Source: Peromyscus leucopus
Taxonomy: Eukaryota; Chordata; Mammalia; Rodentia; Cricetidae
DNA: 64,000 nucleotides
Direction: 5' to 3'
Assembly (NCBI RefSeq): GCF_004664715.2
Contig: NC_051083.1
Coordinates: 122,454,971 to 122,518,970 of the forward strand
The stretch's first letter is position 1. Each line of letters opens with the position of its first letter. The notes beneath the pieces were generated by a model. That model worked only from the letters and a program-made list of their open reading frames with translations. It was not told the DNA's origin and ran no database searches. Below are positions 10,651-20,006 of the stretch, piece by piece. A program made the position numbers and the translations under genes.

Positions 10651-10679
10651 AAATTATTTCTATACTTAAGCAAATACTG

Positions 10680-10855
10680 CTACTGTAGTTTGAATATGAA
10701 ATGCCTCTCATAGGAACCTTTCTTGTTAAAAGAGAGATCCACAATGGTGGTACTATTTGGAGAGGTTCTAGACTCTTCTAGATTTAGAAGTTGGGGCTTA
10801 GCTAGAGTAAATAGGTCACTGGGGATGGTTTCTTGGGGACAGGTATCTTTTCTTT
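10680..10855 (+). mobile_element. LTR-like rodent repeat relic
   Basis: gtagtttgaatatgaaatgc ... ggtggtactatttggagagg resembles the start of a dispersed rodent repeat; the family is uncertain. Confidence 0.4.
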
Positions 10856-10857
10856 AA

Positions 10858-11010
10858 CAAAGTTATTTATTTTATTTTCCATGTGTGTTTTGTCTGCATA
10901 TATGTATGTGTGCTATGTGCATGCCTGGTGCCTGTGGAAGTCAGAGAGTGTTGGATCCCCAGGAGCTGAGCCATCTATTGAATCCCAGGGGATAGGTATA
11001 TTGCCCCTGC
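10858..11010 (-). mobile_element. B3-type SINE
   Basis: Antisense: atttattttattttccatgt, gcatgcctggtgcctgtgga, gttggatccccaggagctga. Confidence 0.75.
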
Positions 11011-11214
11011 TCACTGCCTGTGTTTCTGTCTTTTAAGTTGGTATCAAAAGTATTTTGATCAGAGTAATATAAAAGTTACTAATATAACTAACAAGAATCA
11101 TGTAGTGCTTTTTCAGTAATTAGCTAGTAGAAAAGTCCAGCTTTGTTGGCTATTTATCTTCTATCATCTAGTCTTTTATTCCCCACAAACCTTTAACAAT
11201 CAAAGATAGAGGCC

Positions 11215-11395
11215 AGTGGGTGGATGGCTTAGCAGTTAAAGGCTCTCACTGTGCAGGACTGGCAACCTGAGTTCAATCCCTGGAAGGAAAGACCAACTCC
11301 ACAAAGTGTTCCTCTAACTTGCATATATGTACTGTGCCACATGCATGCTCCCTTCCACCATATACACACGATAATAATAATAACGATTTTTTTTA
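11215..11395 (+). mobile_element. B2-like SINE
   Basis: gtgggtggatggcttagcag ... cctgagttcaatccctggaa with an A/T-rich trinucleotide tail. Confidence 0.65.
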
Positions 11396-11539
11396 AAGCA
11401 AAGATGCTAATTGGACTTGGCTTTGGCCTAATAGTCTTGCTGACCTCCCCTTTTGGGAACAATTAGTGCTGCCATTTGCTGTGGTATAGGTTAACACAGT
11501 TTTCTGAGGGGCTAGTTGTTCATTGGTATCATTTTTTTA

Positions 11540-11762
11540 AAATGTTTGTTGTTTTATGTGCATGAATGCTTTGCTTGCATGTATATATGTATACCACATG
11601 TGTGCTTGGTGCCCACAGAGGCTAGAAGAGCACACTGAATCCCCTGAAGATAGAGTTACAGAAAGAGGGTTAAGAGCCACCATTTAGATGCTGGGAACGA
11701 AGCTAGGGTTCTCTGCAAAAGCAGCAAGTGCTTTTAACCATGGAACCATCTCTCTAGCCCTA
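11540..11762 (-). mobile_element. B3 SINE
   Basis: Full-length antisense B3, ending in the reversed tRNA head ccatctctctagccc. Confidence 0.85.
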
Positions 11763-11787
11763 TATATCAGATTAAAAAGAAGAACAC

Positions 11788-11995
11788 TTTATTTATTTAT
11801 TTATTTATTTAGTGTGTGTGTGGGTGTGGGTGTGGGTGTGTGTGGGTGTGGGTGTGTGTGCCACAACACACTGTGGACGTCAGAAGATCACCTGTAGACT
11901 TTACTCTTTCTTTCCACCACACGTGTCCTGGGATCAAACTCATCATCAGGCTTGGCGGCAACCTCTTTTACTTACTGACTGATCTCAATGGCCCA
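11788..11995 (-). mobile_element. tRNA-derived SINE with (TTTA)n and (GTGTGG)n tail
   Basis: (TTTA)n at 11788-11811 and a GT/GGTGTG minisatellite to about 11860. An antisense SINE body follows (gtgtcctgggatcaaactca, gcttggcggcaacctctttt). Confidence 0.7.
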
Positions 11996-12035
11996 TGGAG
12001 TTTTCTTGTTTTGTTTGTTTGTTTGTTTGAGATAT

Positions 12036-12135
12036 GGCTGTGGCTTGTTCTGCTTCTCTGATTTTCCAGCATTCACCCCAATAACTGGCATTGGGTTTGT
12101 TTTTATTAATAAGACCATTTGAGATTCCTGTTACA
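12036..12135 (+). repeat. Truncated 5' LTR
   Basis: Only the last 100 bases are present, ggctgtggcttgttctgctt ... attcctgttaca. They end directly before the primer-binding site. Confidence 0.88.
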
Positions 12136-12137
12136 TC

Positions 12138-12155
12138 TGGCGCCCAACATTCATG
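12138..12155 (+). promoter_or_regulatory. Primer-binding site, tRNA-Lys type
   Basis: TGGCGCCCAAC followed by attcatg, two bases after the LTR end. The first 11 bases are what a tRNA-Lys(1,2) 3' end would pair with; the rest has decayed. Confidence 0.82.
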
Positions 12156-12359
12156 GTATGAATTCAAGAAAAACTACTTGCCTGTGGCCTTGTGGGTCCC
12201 AGCTCAGACTCGAGCTACACGCTGCCAGTTGTGGTAACACACTGGTTGGATTTACTGAAGGAGGCAGAGGCAGGAGGATCCAGAGTTTGAGGCTGGTCTA
12301 TGAGGCTTGTTAAGGAGAAGCTTCAGCCGGCCTGAGCCACAAACCATGGCAGTGGGACC

Positions 12360-12645
12360 ATGGAGGCAGAGACTGCTGCTCTGAGTTGCTGGTTCCTTCT
12401 CATCCTGTTGGTGACTGTGATGTTGCTACCTGGGATGAAGGGTTTACTGCTGCTTGTTCAGAGAAGAATTGCCAGGACCATCATGTTACAAGAAAGCATT
12501 GGCAAAGGTCAGTTTGGAAAGGTTTAGCAAGAAAAACAGTGGGGAGAAATTGCTGTGAAGATTTTCTCTTCTAGGGAAGAACATTCATGGTTCCGAGAGA
12601 CAGACATCAGGCTGTGATTGCTCCAAACCACAGAGAAGGCACAAA
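12360..12645 (+). pseudogene. TGFBR1-derived cDNA fragment captured in LTR element
   Basis: Reading from ATG at 12360, the first 27 codons resemble the TGFBR1 signal peptide (MEAETAAL ... VMLLPGMKG). At about 12441 the frame passes directly into the GS-box/kinase start LLLLVQRRIARTIML, QESIGKGQFGKV (glycine loop GxGxFGxV), then IAVKIFSSREEHSWFRE, with the N-lobe lysine in AVKIF. The ligand-binding and transmembrane parts are missing. The join lies where an exon 1 to exon 4 splice would fall (exon structure from memory). A TAG at 12525-12527 replaces the Trp codon after FGxV. In a shifted frame, 12617-12646 reads IAPNHREGTK, the activation-loop motif of the same receptor, so the catalytic loop is also deleted. 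No working kinase can be made. ACVR1B and ACVR1C are close relatives, but the signal peptide and the QESIGKG spelling favour TGFBR1. Confidence 0.85.
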
Positions 12646-12663
12646 AAAAAAAAAAAAAAAAAA
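12643..12663. repeat. A-run inside the LTR element
   Basis: About 21 consecutive A residues directly after the activation-loop-like piece. They may be an expanded ACAAAAA of the receptor sequence or a relic poly(A). Confidence 0.9.
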
Positions 12664-13480
12664 TCTGCAGGGAACCATGACCATGCCTAACAGCAACTTT
12701 GAAATCTTCAAAAAGATGACAGGACCCACAACAACGATCACACAGACTATGATAAAGCCATTAAAGGGATTAACACCACCGAAAGATCTGTTTTGGACTA
12801 CAAACTGCTCAGGACAATTTCCAGATGGCTAGCTGAGATGATCCAGCCTAACAGACTACTCCAGCAAGGACTTGAAACAAGCCCTGCACTTTCCCATTGT
12901 GTAGAGACTGGACAAATGATACAGGACTTGACAATTAACCCAAAAATTTTCTTTTCAGGATCCCCTAAAGATGTCTTCGCCCCCAGAAATCAGGAAGTAA
13001 TTTTAAGAACATGACGCCCATATTCCCAAGAGGTGGGGTGGATGATTTTTGGTCATTTAATGTGTTATGGATATTGTCATTTGTTTATGATGGTTGGTTA
13101 CAAGTTGTTAATTGCTAATGGTCAAAAGAAAAGCTAAACAAAGGAGATTAGATACAGGATTCTTGTTTAAAAAAAGAAAAAGAAAAAAGAAGATATAAAA
13201 AAGGGTAGATCATTGAATCTACTCTGAAAAAAAGGGAAGATATAGAAATGATAAGATAAAAAGTAGATTTTTTGATCTATTCAGAAAAGAAAAAAGAGAA
13301 TATGGATATAAGATTAAAAAGGGAGATTATTGAATCTATTTTTAAAAAGGAACTATTTGTTTTAAATAGGATAAGTAATGAAAATTTTTATTTAAATCTG
13401 TCAAATGATAATGGACTAGACATTGTTAATGTAATTCTTGACTGTAACCTTCTTTTATTATTTTAGACAAAATGGGGAAA

Positions 13481-13969
13481 TGTGGTGATATAGTGTGTTC
13501 CCAAATATATTGTGCATCCTAATAAACTTATATGGGGTCAGAGGACAGAACAGCCACTAGATAGACATAGAGATAAGAAAATGGTGGCATACACACCTTT
13601 AATCCTAGCATTCTGGAGGCAGAGATCCATCCGGATATCTGTGAGTTCAAAGCCCCACTGGAAACAGTCAGGCATAGTGACACACTCCTTTAATTCCAGG
13701 AAGTGATGGCAGGAAGCAGAAAGGTATATAAGGCATGAGGACCAGGAACTAGAGTCTGTTAAGCTTTTAGGCTTTTGAGCAGCAGTTCAGCTGATATCCA
13801 TTCAGATGAGAACTCAGAGGCTTCCAGTTTGAGGAAATGAGATCAGCTGAGGAATTGGCGAGGTGAGGTGGCTGTGGCTTGTTCTGCTTCTCTGATCTTC
13901 CAGCATTCATCCCAATAACTGGCACTGGTTTGTTTTTTATTAATAAGACCATTTGAGATTCATGTTACA
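13481..13969 (+). repeat. 3' LTR (family A)
   Basis: Starts TGTGGTGATATAG after the polypurine tract and ends TCATGTTACA. It has a TATA-like ggtatataaggc near 13723 and the same B1-derived U3 segments as the solo LTRs at 4871 and 9403. Confidence 0.92.
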
Positions 13970-14170
13970 AGACATGGTCTCATGTACCTTGAACTCACTC
14001 AGTAGCTGAAGATAACTGAATTTCTTATCCTATAGCCTCCACCTCCTGGGTTATGGTGTTATAGGTATGTATCACCAAGCATAGTGTATACAATGTTGGA
14101 GATTGAAACCAGGGCTTTGTACATGATAGGCAGCCCTTCTACTAACTAAGCTATTATACATTCCCAGCTT
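13970..14170 (-). mobile_element. Antisense B4-type SINE split by the LTR element
   Basis: agacatggtctcatgtacct ... gattgaaaccagggctttgt: a B1 plus ID remnant. Its T-rich 5' edge (gtttgtttgtttgag) lies left of the LTR element at 12012-12031, showing that the ERV inserted into it. Confidence 0.65.
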
Positions 14171-14309
14171 CTATATATGAGAATTTTGATCACATGTATA
14201 CTTTATCCCAGGAATTCTTTATTTTTGATTTTCAATGAAGAAAACTGGCAAGAATGCAAATATTTGTGATGTTTTTCATACTAGCAGGCAGCAGGAAAAT
14301 AAGAAACCT

Positions 14310-14465
14310 ATGCAAAGCTTGACCCAGTAGTAATCCCAGCACTTAGGAGGCAGAGGCAGGTAGATCTCTGTGATTTAAAGGCCAGCATAGTCTACATATC
14401 AAGTTGTAGGCCGCCAGGACTACTCAGTGACACCCTCCCCACCCCCCACAAAAAACCCCAAACAA
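14310..14465 (+). mobile_element. B1 SINE
   Basis: gtaatcccagcacttaggag ... gcagaggcaggtagatctct, C/A-rich tail. Confidence 0.8.
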
Positions 14466-14487
14466 ACAAAACTAAAAAGAAACCTAA

Positions 14488-14660
14488 ACAGGAGCTGGAA
14501 CAATGACTCAGGGTTTAACAACACTTGCTGCTCCTGTGGGTTCAGATCCTATCACCCATATCAGGAGGCTCGCAATCCTCCAACTTCAGCTTCAAGGAAT
14601 ATTACACCTGTTCTTGACCTGCATGCACATCTTTACACATGTGGCTGACACTCATACATA
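14488..14660 (+). mobile_element. B2/B3-type SINE
   Basis: gagctggaacaatgactcag ... acacttgctgctcctg ... ccaacttcagcttcaaggaa. Confidence 0.7.
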
Positions 14661-14679
14661 CAGACACATTACAAAAAAG

Positions 14680-14862
14680 CCAGGGGTGGTTGTGCAGGCC
14701 TTCAATCCTAGCATGTGGAAGACAGAGGTAGGCAGACCTCTGTGAGTTTGAGGCCAGCCTGATCTACAGAGTAAGATCCAGATAGCCAGGACCACACTGA
14801 GGAACCCTGTCTCAGAAAAAAAAAAGAAAGAAAAGAAAAGAAATGAAAGAAAGAAAGAACGA

Positions 14863-14906
<44 letters not shown>

Positions 14907-14942
14907 AGGAAAGAAAGAAGGAAAGAAAGAAAGAAAAGAGAG
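14680..14942 (+). mobile_element. B1 SINE with long (GAAA)n tail
   Basis: Complete B1 body (caggggtggttgtgcaggcc ... aaccctgtctcag) followed at 14821-14942 by a GAAA tetranucleotide repeat grown from the A-rich tail. Confidence 0.88.
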
Positions 14943-15127
14943 AAACATGAATAGTTATCAGCTAGGGAGTGTTTAAATTAACTATATGCATGAAAACAGT
15001 GCAATATCACTCATTTGTTTAATAGTGTTACACATTTGAAGTAATTAACACGTGGAACAGCCTTATGATTTTTTTGGGGGGTTAAAACAGAAAATAGTAC
15101 ATAAAACATTATTCAGCTTACATAAAG

Positions 15128-15130
<3 letters not shown>

Positions 15131-15171
<41 letters not shown>
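15131..15171. repeat. (CA)n microsatellite
   Basis: Pure CA dinucleotides. Confidence 0.97.
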
Positions 15172-15175
<4 letters not shown>

Positions 15176-15299
15176 GATGACATTCCAAACACTATAATTA
15201 TCCTAGAGGGGTTTGTGACTTATATAAGGTGTTGCTTGATTCTCAGTAGATATCATCACTACAATCAGAAAATATAAACACCTATAGGATTGTTTTAAA

Positions 15300-15477
15300 C
15301 ATTTTTTAAAATTTTATGTATGAGTGCTTTATCTGTACGTCTGCCTTTATGGCTGAAGAGGGCATCAGATCCCACTATAGATGGTTGTGAACCACTATGT
15401 AGTTGCTGGGAATTGAACTCAAGAACTCTGGAAGAGCAGCCAATTCTCTTAATCACTGAGCCATCTCTCCAGCCCTT
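15300..15477 (-). mobile_element. B2 SINE
   Basis: Antisense B2 ending in gagccatctctccagccc, with agagggcatcagatccca and attgaactcaagaactctgg. Confidence 0.88.
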
Positions 15478-15719
15478 ATTGGATTTAACAAGACTTCAAG
15501 TAAACTAAAATGGATTTTTACCTGAAATGCAACAATTTTCTAAGATAATTTTCTGAAATTATCCTATGTTAGATATTTTCCATGGTCTGAACAACCCATG
15601 CTTCTTTGGGTTTTGTTTCTAAGTTTATTTAGTTAAACATTAAGCCATTATCTAATGAAAATTCTTTTGTGGAACCTAGGATCATACATTTTCATTTCTC
15701 CCACCTCTTTTTATTTATG

Positions 15720-15865
15720 TTTTAGACATGGTATCGCCATGTATACCTTACTGGTCTGGAACTTGCTATGTAGAGCAAGCTGGCTTCAAACTTACAAGGA
15801 TCCACCTGACTGCCTCCCTGCTGAGTTGTGGGATGAAAGGCACCATGCCACCTCTTTTCAACTCA
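15720..15865 (-). mobile_element. B1 SINE, diverged
   Basis: ttagacatggtatcgccatg ... agctggcttcaaacttacaa ... gatgaaaggcaccatgccac. Bases 15866-16279 after it hold no recognisable element or gene. Confidence 0.7.
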
Positions 15866-16285
15866 GCATTTGTGGGGCAAACACTAGCATGATGTTTTCA
15901 ACCTGGGTCACACAGAAGCTGGAAATACGAGAAAATGACCCCACGGATGAAGGCAGAGGAGCCACTCAAGAGTAGAAGGAGTAAAGGAAGAATAGATGGT
16001 GTCAAAGACCTGGTAATAGTAGTCACCAGAAAAGTACCATGGAAGTTAGAGGAACTGTCTGACTCATCATTTGCCTCCCTGTACAGCCAGACTGTGCAGT
16101 CCTTAGTCACTCCATCATACAATTGTGAATGAACATAAGTGTCCCAGCCCTGGTGTCCTCCAAGCATGTTGTTTGCACCATGTTCTACACAGCAATCATG
16201 AACAACTCAGTATTGAATTAGGAAGGGTGAGCTGCCAGAGTTACAACAAGATTGAGGCTTTGCCTTAGGTATTGAAAGGGTGTCA

Positions 16286-16671
16286 TGAAGTATGAACCTA
16301 ATTAGTCTTATTAAATAAAAACTGGGAGTCAGATATCAGTGTAAAAGCTGAAAGATCAGAGAAGCAGAGCAGTAGCCACTAGAGACTTCTTACCTCTTAT
16401 CTCAGACCACCCACCTTATATTCCATCTCCACATCCTGAGATTAAAGGCTTGCACCACTGCCTGGCTCTGTTTCTCTTTTAAACTGGAGCAATCTCATCT
16501 AGCCCAGGGTGGCCTTGAACTCCTGATCTTCCTGTTTCTTCCTCCCAAGTGCTGGGATTAAAGGTGGGTGCCACCACTGCCTGGCTTCTATGGTTAACTA
16601 GTGGCTAGCTCTGCCCTCTGATCTCCAGGTAAGCTTTTTTTGTCAGAACACCAACAAAATATCACACAACA
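16286..16671 (-). mobile_element. Solo LTR of a class II ERV (family B)
   Basis: In reverse it reads TGTTGTGTGATATTTTG ... CATACTTCA, 386 bp. It is flanked by a perfect 6-bp duplication GTGTCA (16280-16285 and 16672-16677). The body includes B1-derived segments (gtgctgggattaaaggtggg on the plus strand). It is the same family as 18684-19068, in the opposite orientation. Confidence 0.9.
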
Positions 16672-16677
16672 GTGTCA

Positions 16678-17250
16678 TAGTCACTGTTCTATTGCTGTGA
16701 AGAGACACCATGACTAATGTATCTCTTACAAAAGAAAGCATTTAGGGCTGGAGAGATGGCTCAGAGATTAAGAGCACTGGTTGTTCTTTCAGAAGTCCTG
16801 AGTTCAATTCCCAGCAACCACAGAGCGGCTCACAACCATCTATAATTTGATCTGGTGCCCTCTTCTGGCCTGCAGGCAGAACACTATATACATAATAAAT
16901 AAATTTTAAAAAAAGAAAGCATTTAATTGAGGACTTCCTTACAGTTTTAGAGGGCTAATTCATTATCATCATGACAGGGAGCATGGTGGCAACCAGGAAG
17001 GCAGGCAGGCATGGTGCTAGAGAAGTAGCTGAGAGCTTTACTCTTGATCCACAGGCAACAGCCAGGGATCAGAAAGAGACTGGGCCTAGCATGGACTTTT
17101 GAAACTTCAAAGTCCACCTCCAGTGACACACCTCCTCAAACAAGACCACACCTTCTAATCCATCCCAAATAATTCCCCAACTGGGAACCAAGCATTCAAA
17201 TACATGAGTCTATGAGGGCCATTCTCATTCAAACCACCACCAGGTTGTTT
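16678..17250 (-). mobile_element. Common rodent LTR-like repeat interrupted by a B2
   Basis: cactgttctattgctgtgaa, then after the B2 gcatttaattgaggacttcc ... ggccattctcattcaaaccaccac. Same dispersed family as 6065-6455 and 19135-19297; the class is unsure (MaLR-type LTR suspected). Confidence 0.6.
16745..16911 (+). mobile_element. Young B2 SINE with target duplication
   Basis: gggctggagagatggctcag ... cttctggcctgcaggcagaa ... (A/T)-rich tail. The 14-bp duplication AAAGAAAGCATTTA occurs at 16731-16744 and 16912-16925, proving insertion into the repeat around it. Confidence 0.95.
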
Positions 17251-17294
17251 AAACTCAGTACACTTCTATTTTTCTATTTTTAGAATATAAGCAT

Positions 17295-17345
17295 ACGTAT
17301 GTATGTATGTATGTATATATATGTATAAATATATATGTATATAAT
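17295..17345. repeat. (GTAT)n/(AT)n repeat
   Basis: GTAT tetranucleotides grading into TA-rich sequence. Confidence 0.88.
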
Positions 17346-17389
17346 ATCTTTGCTTTTTTAATTACACAAGTAATGCATTTTCATTCTGA

Positions 17390-17540
17390 GAGCCAAGTGT
17401 GGTGGCACACTTTTAATCCCAGCATCAGGGAGGCAGAAGCAAGCAGATCTCTATGAGTTGGAGGCCAGCCTGGTCTACAGAGCAAGCTTCAGGACAGCAA
17501 GGATTACATAGAGAGAAGACCCTGTTTCAAAAAAAATTAG
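17390..17540 (+). mobile_element. B1 SINE
   Basis: agccaagtgtggtggcacac ... ggaggccagcctggtctaca ... aagaccctgtttc, A-tail. Confidence 0.88.
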
Positions 17541-17569
17541 TGACTCCAAAAAACAAATTGGGCAATCTT

Positions 17570-18170
17570 CCTTCTGTTTCTGTTTCATGGTATAATTTGA
17601 GGAAGCATTGACACTAACTAATTCTTCTTTGAAAGTCTGTCACAATTCTGAACTAAATCATCTTTTCCTGGGCATTTTTATGTTGGTAGACTTTTACTTC
17701 CTGTTTCTATTCTACTAGGGTTTAAAGGGCATTCAGTTGGCTTATTTGATTTTGCTTTAACTTTGGTAAGTATATGTATTGAGAAAATTATCAATTAGAT
17801 ATTCTAATTTATTGGATTACTGAATTTTAAAGTATGTCCTTATGTCCCTGGAATTCCTGGGTGTTTCTTTTTATGTACCGATTTTCATTTCTAATTTTGA
17901 TAATTTGGATCTTTTCTCTTTCCTTTTGGTTAATTGGGTAGGGGTTTTGTCAATCTATTGTTTTTCTCGAGGAACCAATTCTCTGTTTCGTTGATCCTTT
18001 GGATTGTTTGTTCGTTTCTATTGTATTTATTTCATCTTTTAGTGTAATTGTTTCTTGTCATCTACTCCTTTTTGGTTTGATTTCATTCCATTTTGTTTTA
18101 TTCTAGAGCTTTCAGGTATGCTGTTAAGTTGCTAGTATGAAATCTTTCCAATTCTTTAATGTAGGTAATT
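17570..18170 (-). mobile_element. L1 ORF2 fragment, 5' and 3' truncated
   Basis: Plus strand reads as antisense L1 reverse-transcriptase-region sequence (gggtaggggttttgtcaatc, gaaccaattctctgtttcgt). It is full of stops and not coding. No element is recognised from 18171 to 18677. Confidence 0.75.
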
Positions 18171-18683
18171 TGCTTTATGAACTAATTAAAATTTAAAAAA
18201 TCAAAAATAAAAAAGTTTTTTATTCTTGAAGACTTGCAAAATGCAGAAAAGCTAAAATTCATTCCCAGGGGAGACAAACAATGTCTACCCCTTCTCCTAA
18301 GGTCCCAATGATAACCCTAGGCAGGATTCCACCAAATTCTTTCTGGGGAACCAATGGATTGATTTATTGGGCTTCCTTGCAGAGCATAAGTGAAGTGTTA
18401 TTTACCAGGGTGTGGATATTCCTTTCCCAATGGGCAGCACCTGGAAAGCGTTTACCCAACAGGGGTGAGGGCGTCCCCATATTCGCTTAGACAGAGCCCC
18501 CTCCTCTAGTCTTTCTTGGCCTCTAGTCTCTCCCCAGGCCATGTGCAATTAAGGATGAATTGCATACAGTAGGTGGTATAGAGCCAGTGGCTACTCAGGG
18601 GAGTGTTTAATGTCCCTCTGCAGGAAGTGGGAGAATGTAAACCACCCACAAGCCCAGCTGGGATGGTATTTACAAGGAGGCAC

Positions 18684-19068
18684 TGTGGTGATATTTTGTG
18701 TATGCTCTAACAAATAAAGCTGACCTGAAGATCAGAGGGCAAAGCCAGCTACTAGTTAGTCATAGAGGCCAGACAGTGGTGCCACACAGCTTTAAATACC
18801 AGCACGTGTGATCTCATGCCTTTGTTCCTAGTACTTGGGAGGCTCACACACCTTTAATCCCAGCAGTAGGGAGGTGGAGACAGAAAGTAATATGGCTGGG
18901 CAGAGAAAGGAATTTAAGGCAGGAGGAGAAAGGAGCTCAGTGCTTTTGGCTGAGGATTTCATAGAGTTAAGAACTAGTGGCTGCTTGCTCTGCTTCTCTG
19001 ATTTTTCAGCATTTACCCTGATATCTGGATCCAGGTTTTTATTAAGACCAATTAGGTTTTGTACTAAA
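18684..19068 (+). mobile_element. Solo LTR of a class II ERV (family B)
   Basis: TGTGGTGATATTTTGTG ... GTTTTGTACTAAA, 385 bp. It is flanked by a perfect 6-bp duplication AGGCAC (18678-18683 and 19069-19074). The terminal CA has mutated to AA. B1-like acacctttaatcccagcag lies inside. Confidence 0.9.
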
Positions 19069-19134
19069 AGGCACAGCTGAACACCCCAGGATAGCAGCTG
19101 CTTGGCTTGGAGGACAATCACCTAACGACCCCAA

Positions 19135-19297
19135 GGGATTCAAACATATGAGCCTATGGAGGGCATTTTCATTCAAATTACCACAATGTCCTACAGACAT
19201 GCCCAAAGTCCAATCTTTTGGTAGTAAGTCCTCAGTTGAGGTTCCTTTTTCTCAGGTGACTCTAATTTATGTTCAGTTGAAAAAAACTAACCAGCAC
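19135..19297 (-). mobile_element. Rodent LTR-like repeat fragment
   Basis: gagcctatggagggcatttt ... ggtgactctaatttatgttc ... taaccagcacac: an edge of the dispersed family also seen at 6065 and 16678. Confidence 0.5.
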
Positions 19298-19364
19298 ACA
19301 ACTTATATTTGGACATCAGGCATTTAAATCCCATTTTCCCCTTTTATTTTAAAAATATTTTTAG

Positions 19365-19526
19365 GTGCTGGAGAGATGGCTCAGAGGTTAAGAACACTTG
19401 TTGCTCTTACAGAGGACCAGAGTTCAGTTCCCAACACCTATATGGTAGTTCACAACCATTTGTAACTTTAGTTCTAAGGCGTCTGATGCTTTCTTCTAAC
19501 CTCTGTGGGCAACAGGCACACACTTG

Positions 19527-19577
<51 letters not shown>
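19365..19577 (+). mobile_element. B3-type SINE with (CA)n tail
   Basis: gtgctggagagatggctcag ... cagaggaccagagttcagtt ... caacaggcacacacttggta; the tail has grown into a CA microsatellite from about 19530. Confidence 0.88.
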
Positions 19578-19580
<3 letters not shown>

Positions 19581-19654
19581 GCAGGCAAATACTCACACAC
19601 ATAAAAGAAATAAACCCAAAAAAGTATTTAAAAGTACACAAATAAGATATCTTT

Positions 19655-19805
19655 TTTCCCTCCCTGAAACAGGGTTTCTCTGTGTAGCCCTGGTTATCCT
19701 AGAACTTGCTCTGTAGACCAGGCTGGCCTCAAATTCAGAGATCCACCTGCCTCTGCCTCCCGAGTGCTGAGATTAAAGGTGTGTACCACCACTGCTCAGC
19801 TTCTT
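19655..19805 (-). mobile_element. B1 SINE
   Basis: gaaacagggtttctctgtgt ... ggctggcctcaaattcagag ... gtaccaccactgctcagc. Confidence 0.9.
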
Positions 19806-19950
19806 TTTTAAAAGAATATTTTTATTTACTCTTTGATAGCTTTATAAATGTATAGCATGTATCTCTATCATAATCAACTCAAACCCCCTCCCTATTCTCA
19901 ACTTTCTACTCAATACTTCCTGTTGATATTCTCTTTCTCTCCTTTCCCCA

Positions 19951-19952
<2 letters not shown>

Positions 19953-20004
<52 letters not shown>
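19953..20004. repeat. (GT)n microsatellite
   Basis: Pure GT dinucleotides followed by an antisense B1 remnant (about 20010-20090). Bases 20091-20925 contain no recognisable element or gene. Confidence 0.96.

Positions 20005-20006
<2 letters not shown>

Larger units (their letters stand above)
12036..13969 (+). mobile_element. Non-autonomous class II LTR retroelement with captured host sequence
   Basis: Order: truncated 5' LTR (12036-12135), tRNA-Lys-type primer-binding site (12138-12155), 1.3-kb interior, polypurine tract (aaaatggggaaa, 13469-13480) and full 3' LTR (13481-13969). The interior holds no recognisable gag, pol or env. It holds a TGFBR1-like piece (12360-12645), an A-run (12643-12663), then AT/purine-rich sequence. 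The 5' LTR lacks about its first 380 bases; its remaining 100 bases match the 3' LTR at roughly 94 of 100 positions, so the insertion is not very recent. It sits in an older SINE whose other half begins at 13970. The left junction is ambiguous: agatat at 12030-12035 resembles right-flank agacat, but also LTR sequence. Confidence 0.88.

Noticed and set aside
16745..16820. tRNA gene
   Set aside because: The A and B box-like sequences here and in other B2, B3 and ID copies are SINE heads, not functional tRNAs.
19309..19716. 135-codon plus-strand frame
   Set aside because: It is made of a B3, a (CA)n and an antisense B1.
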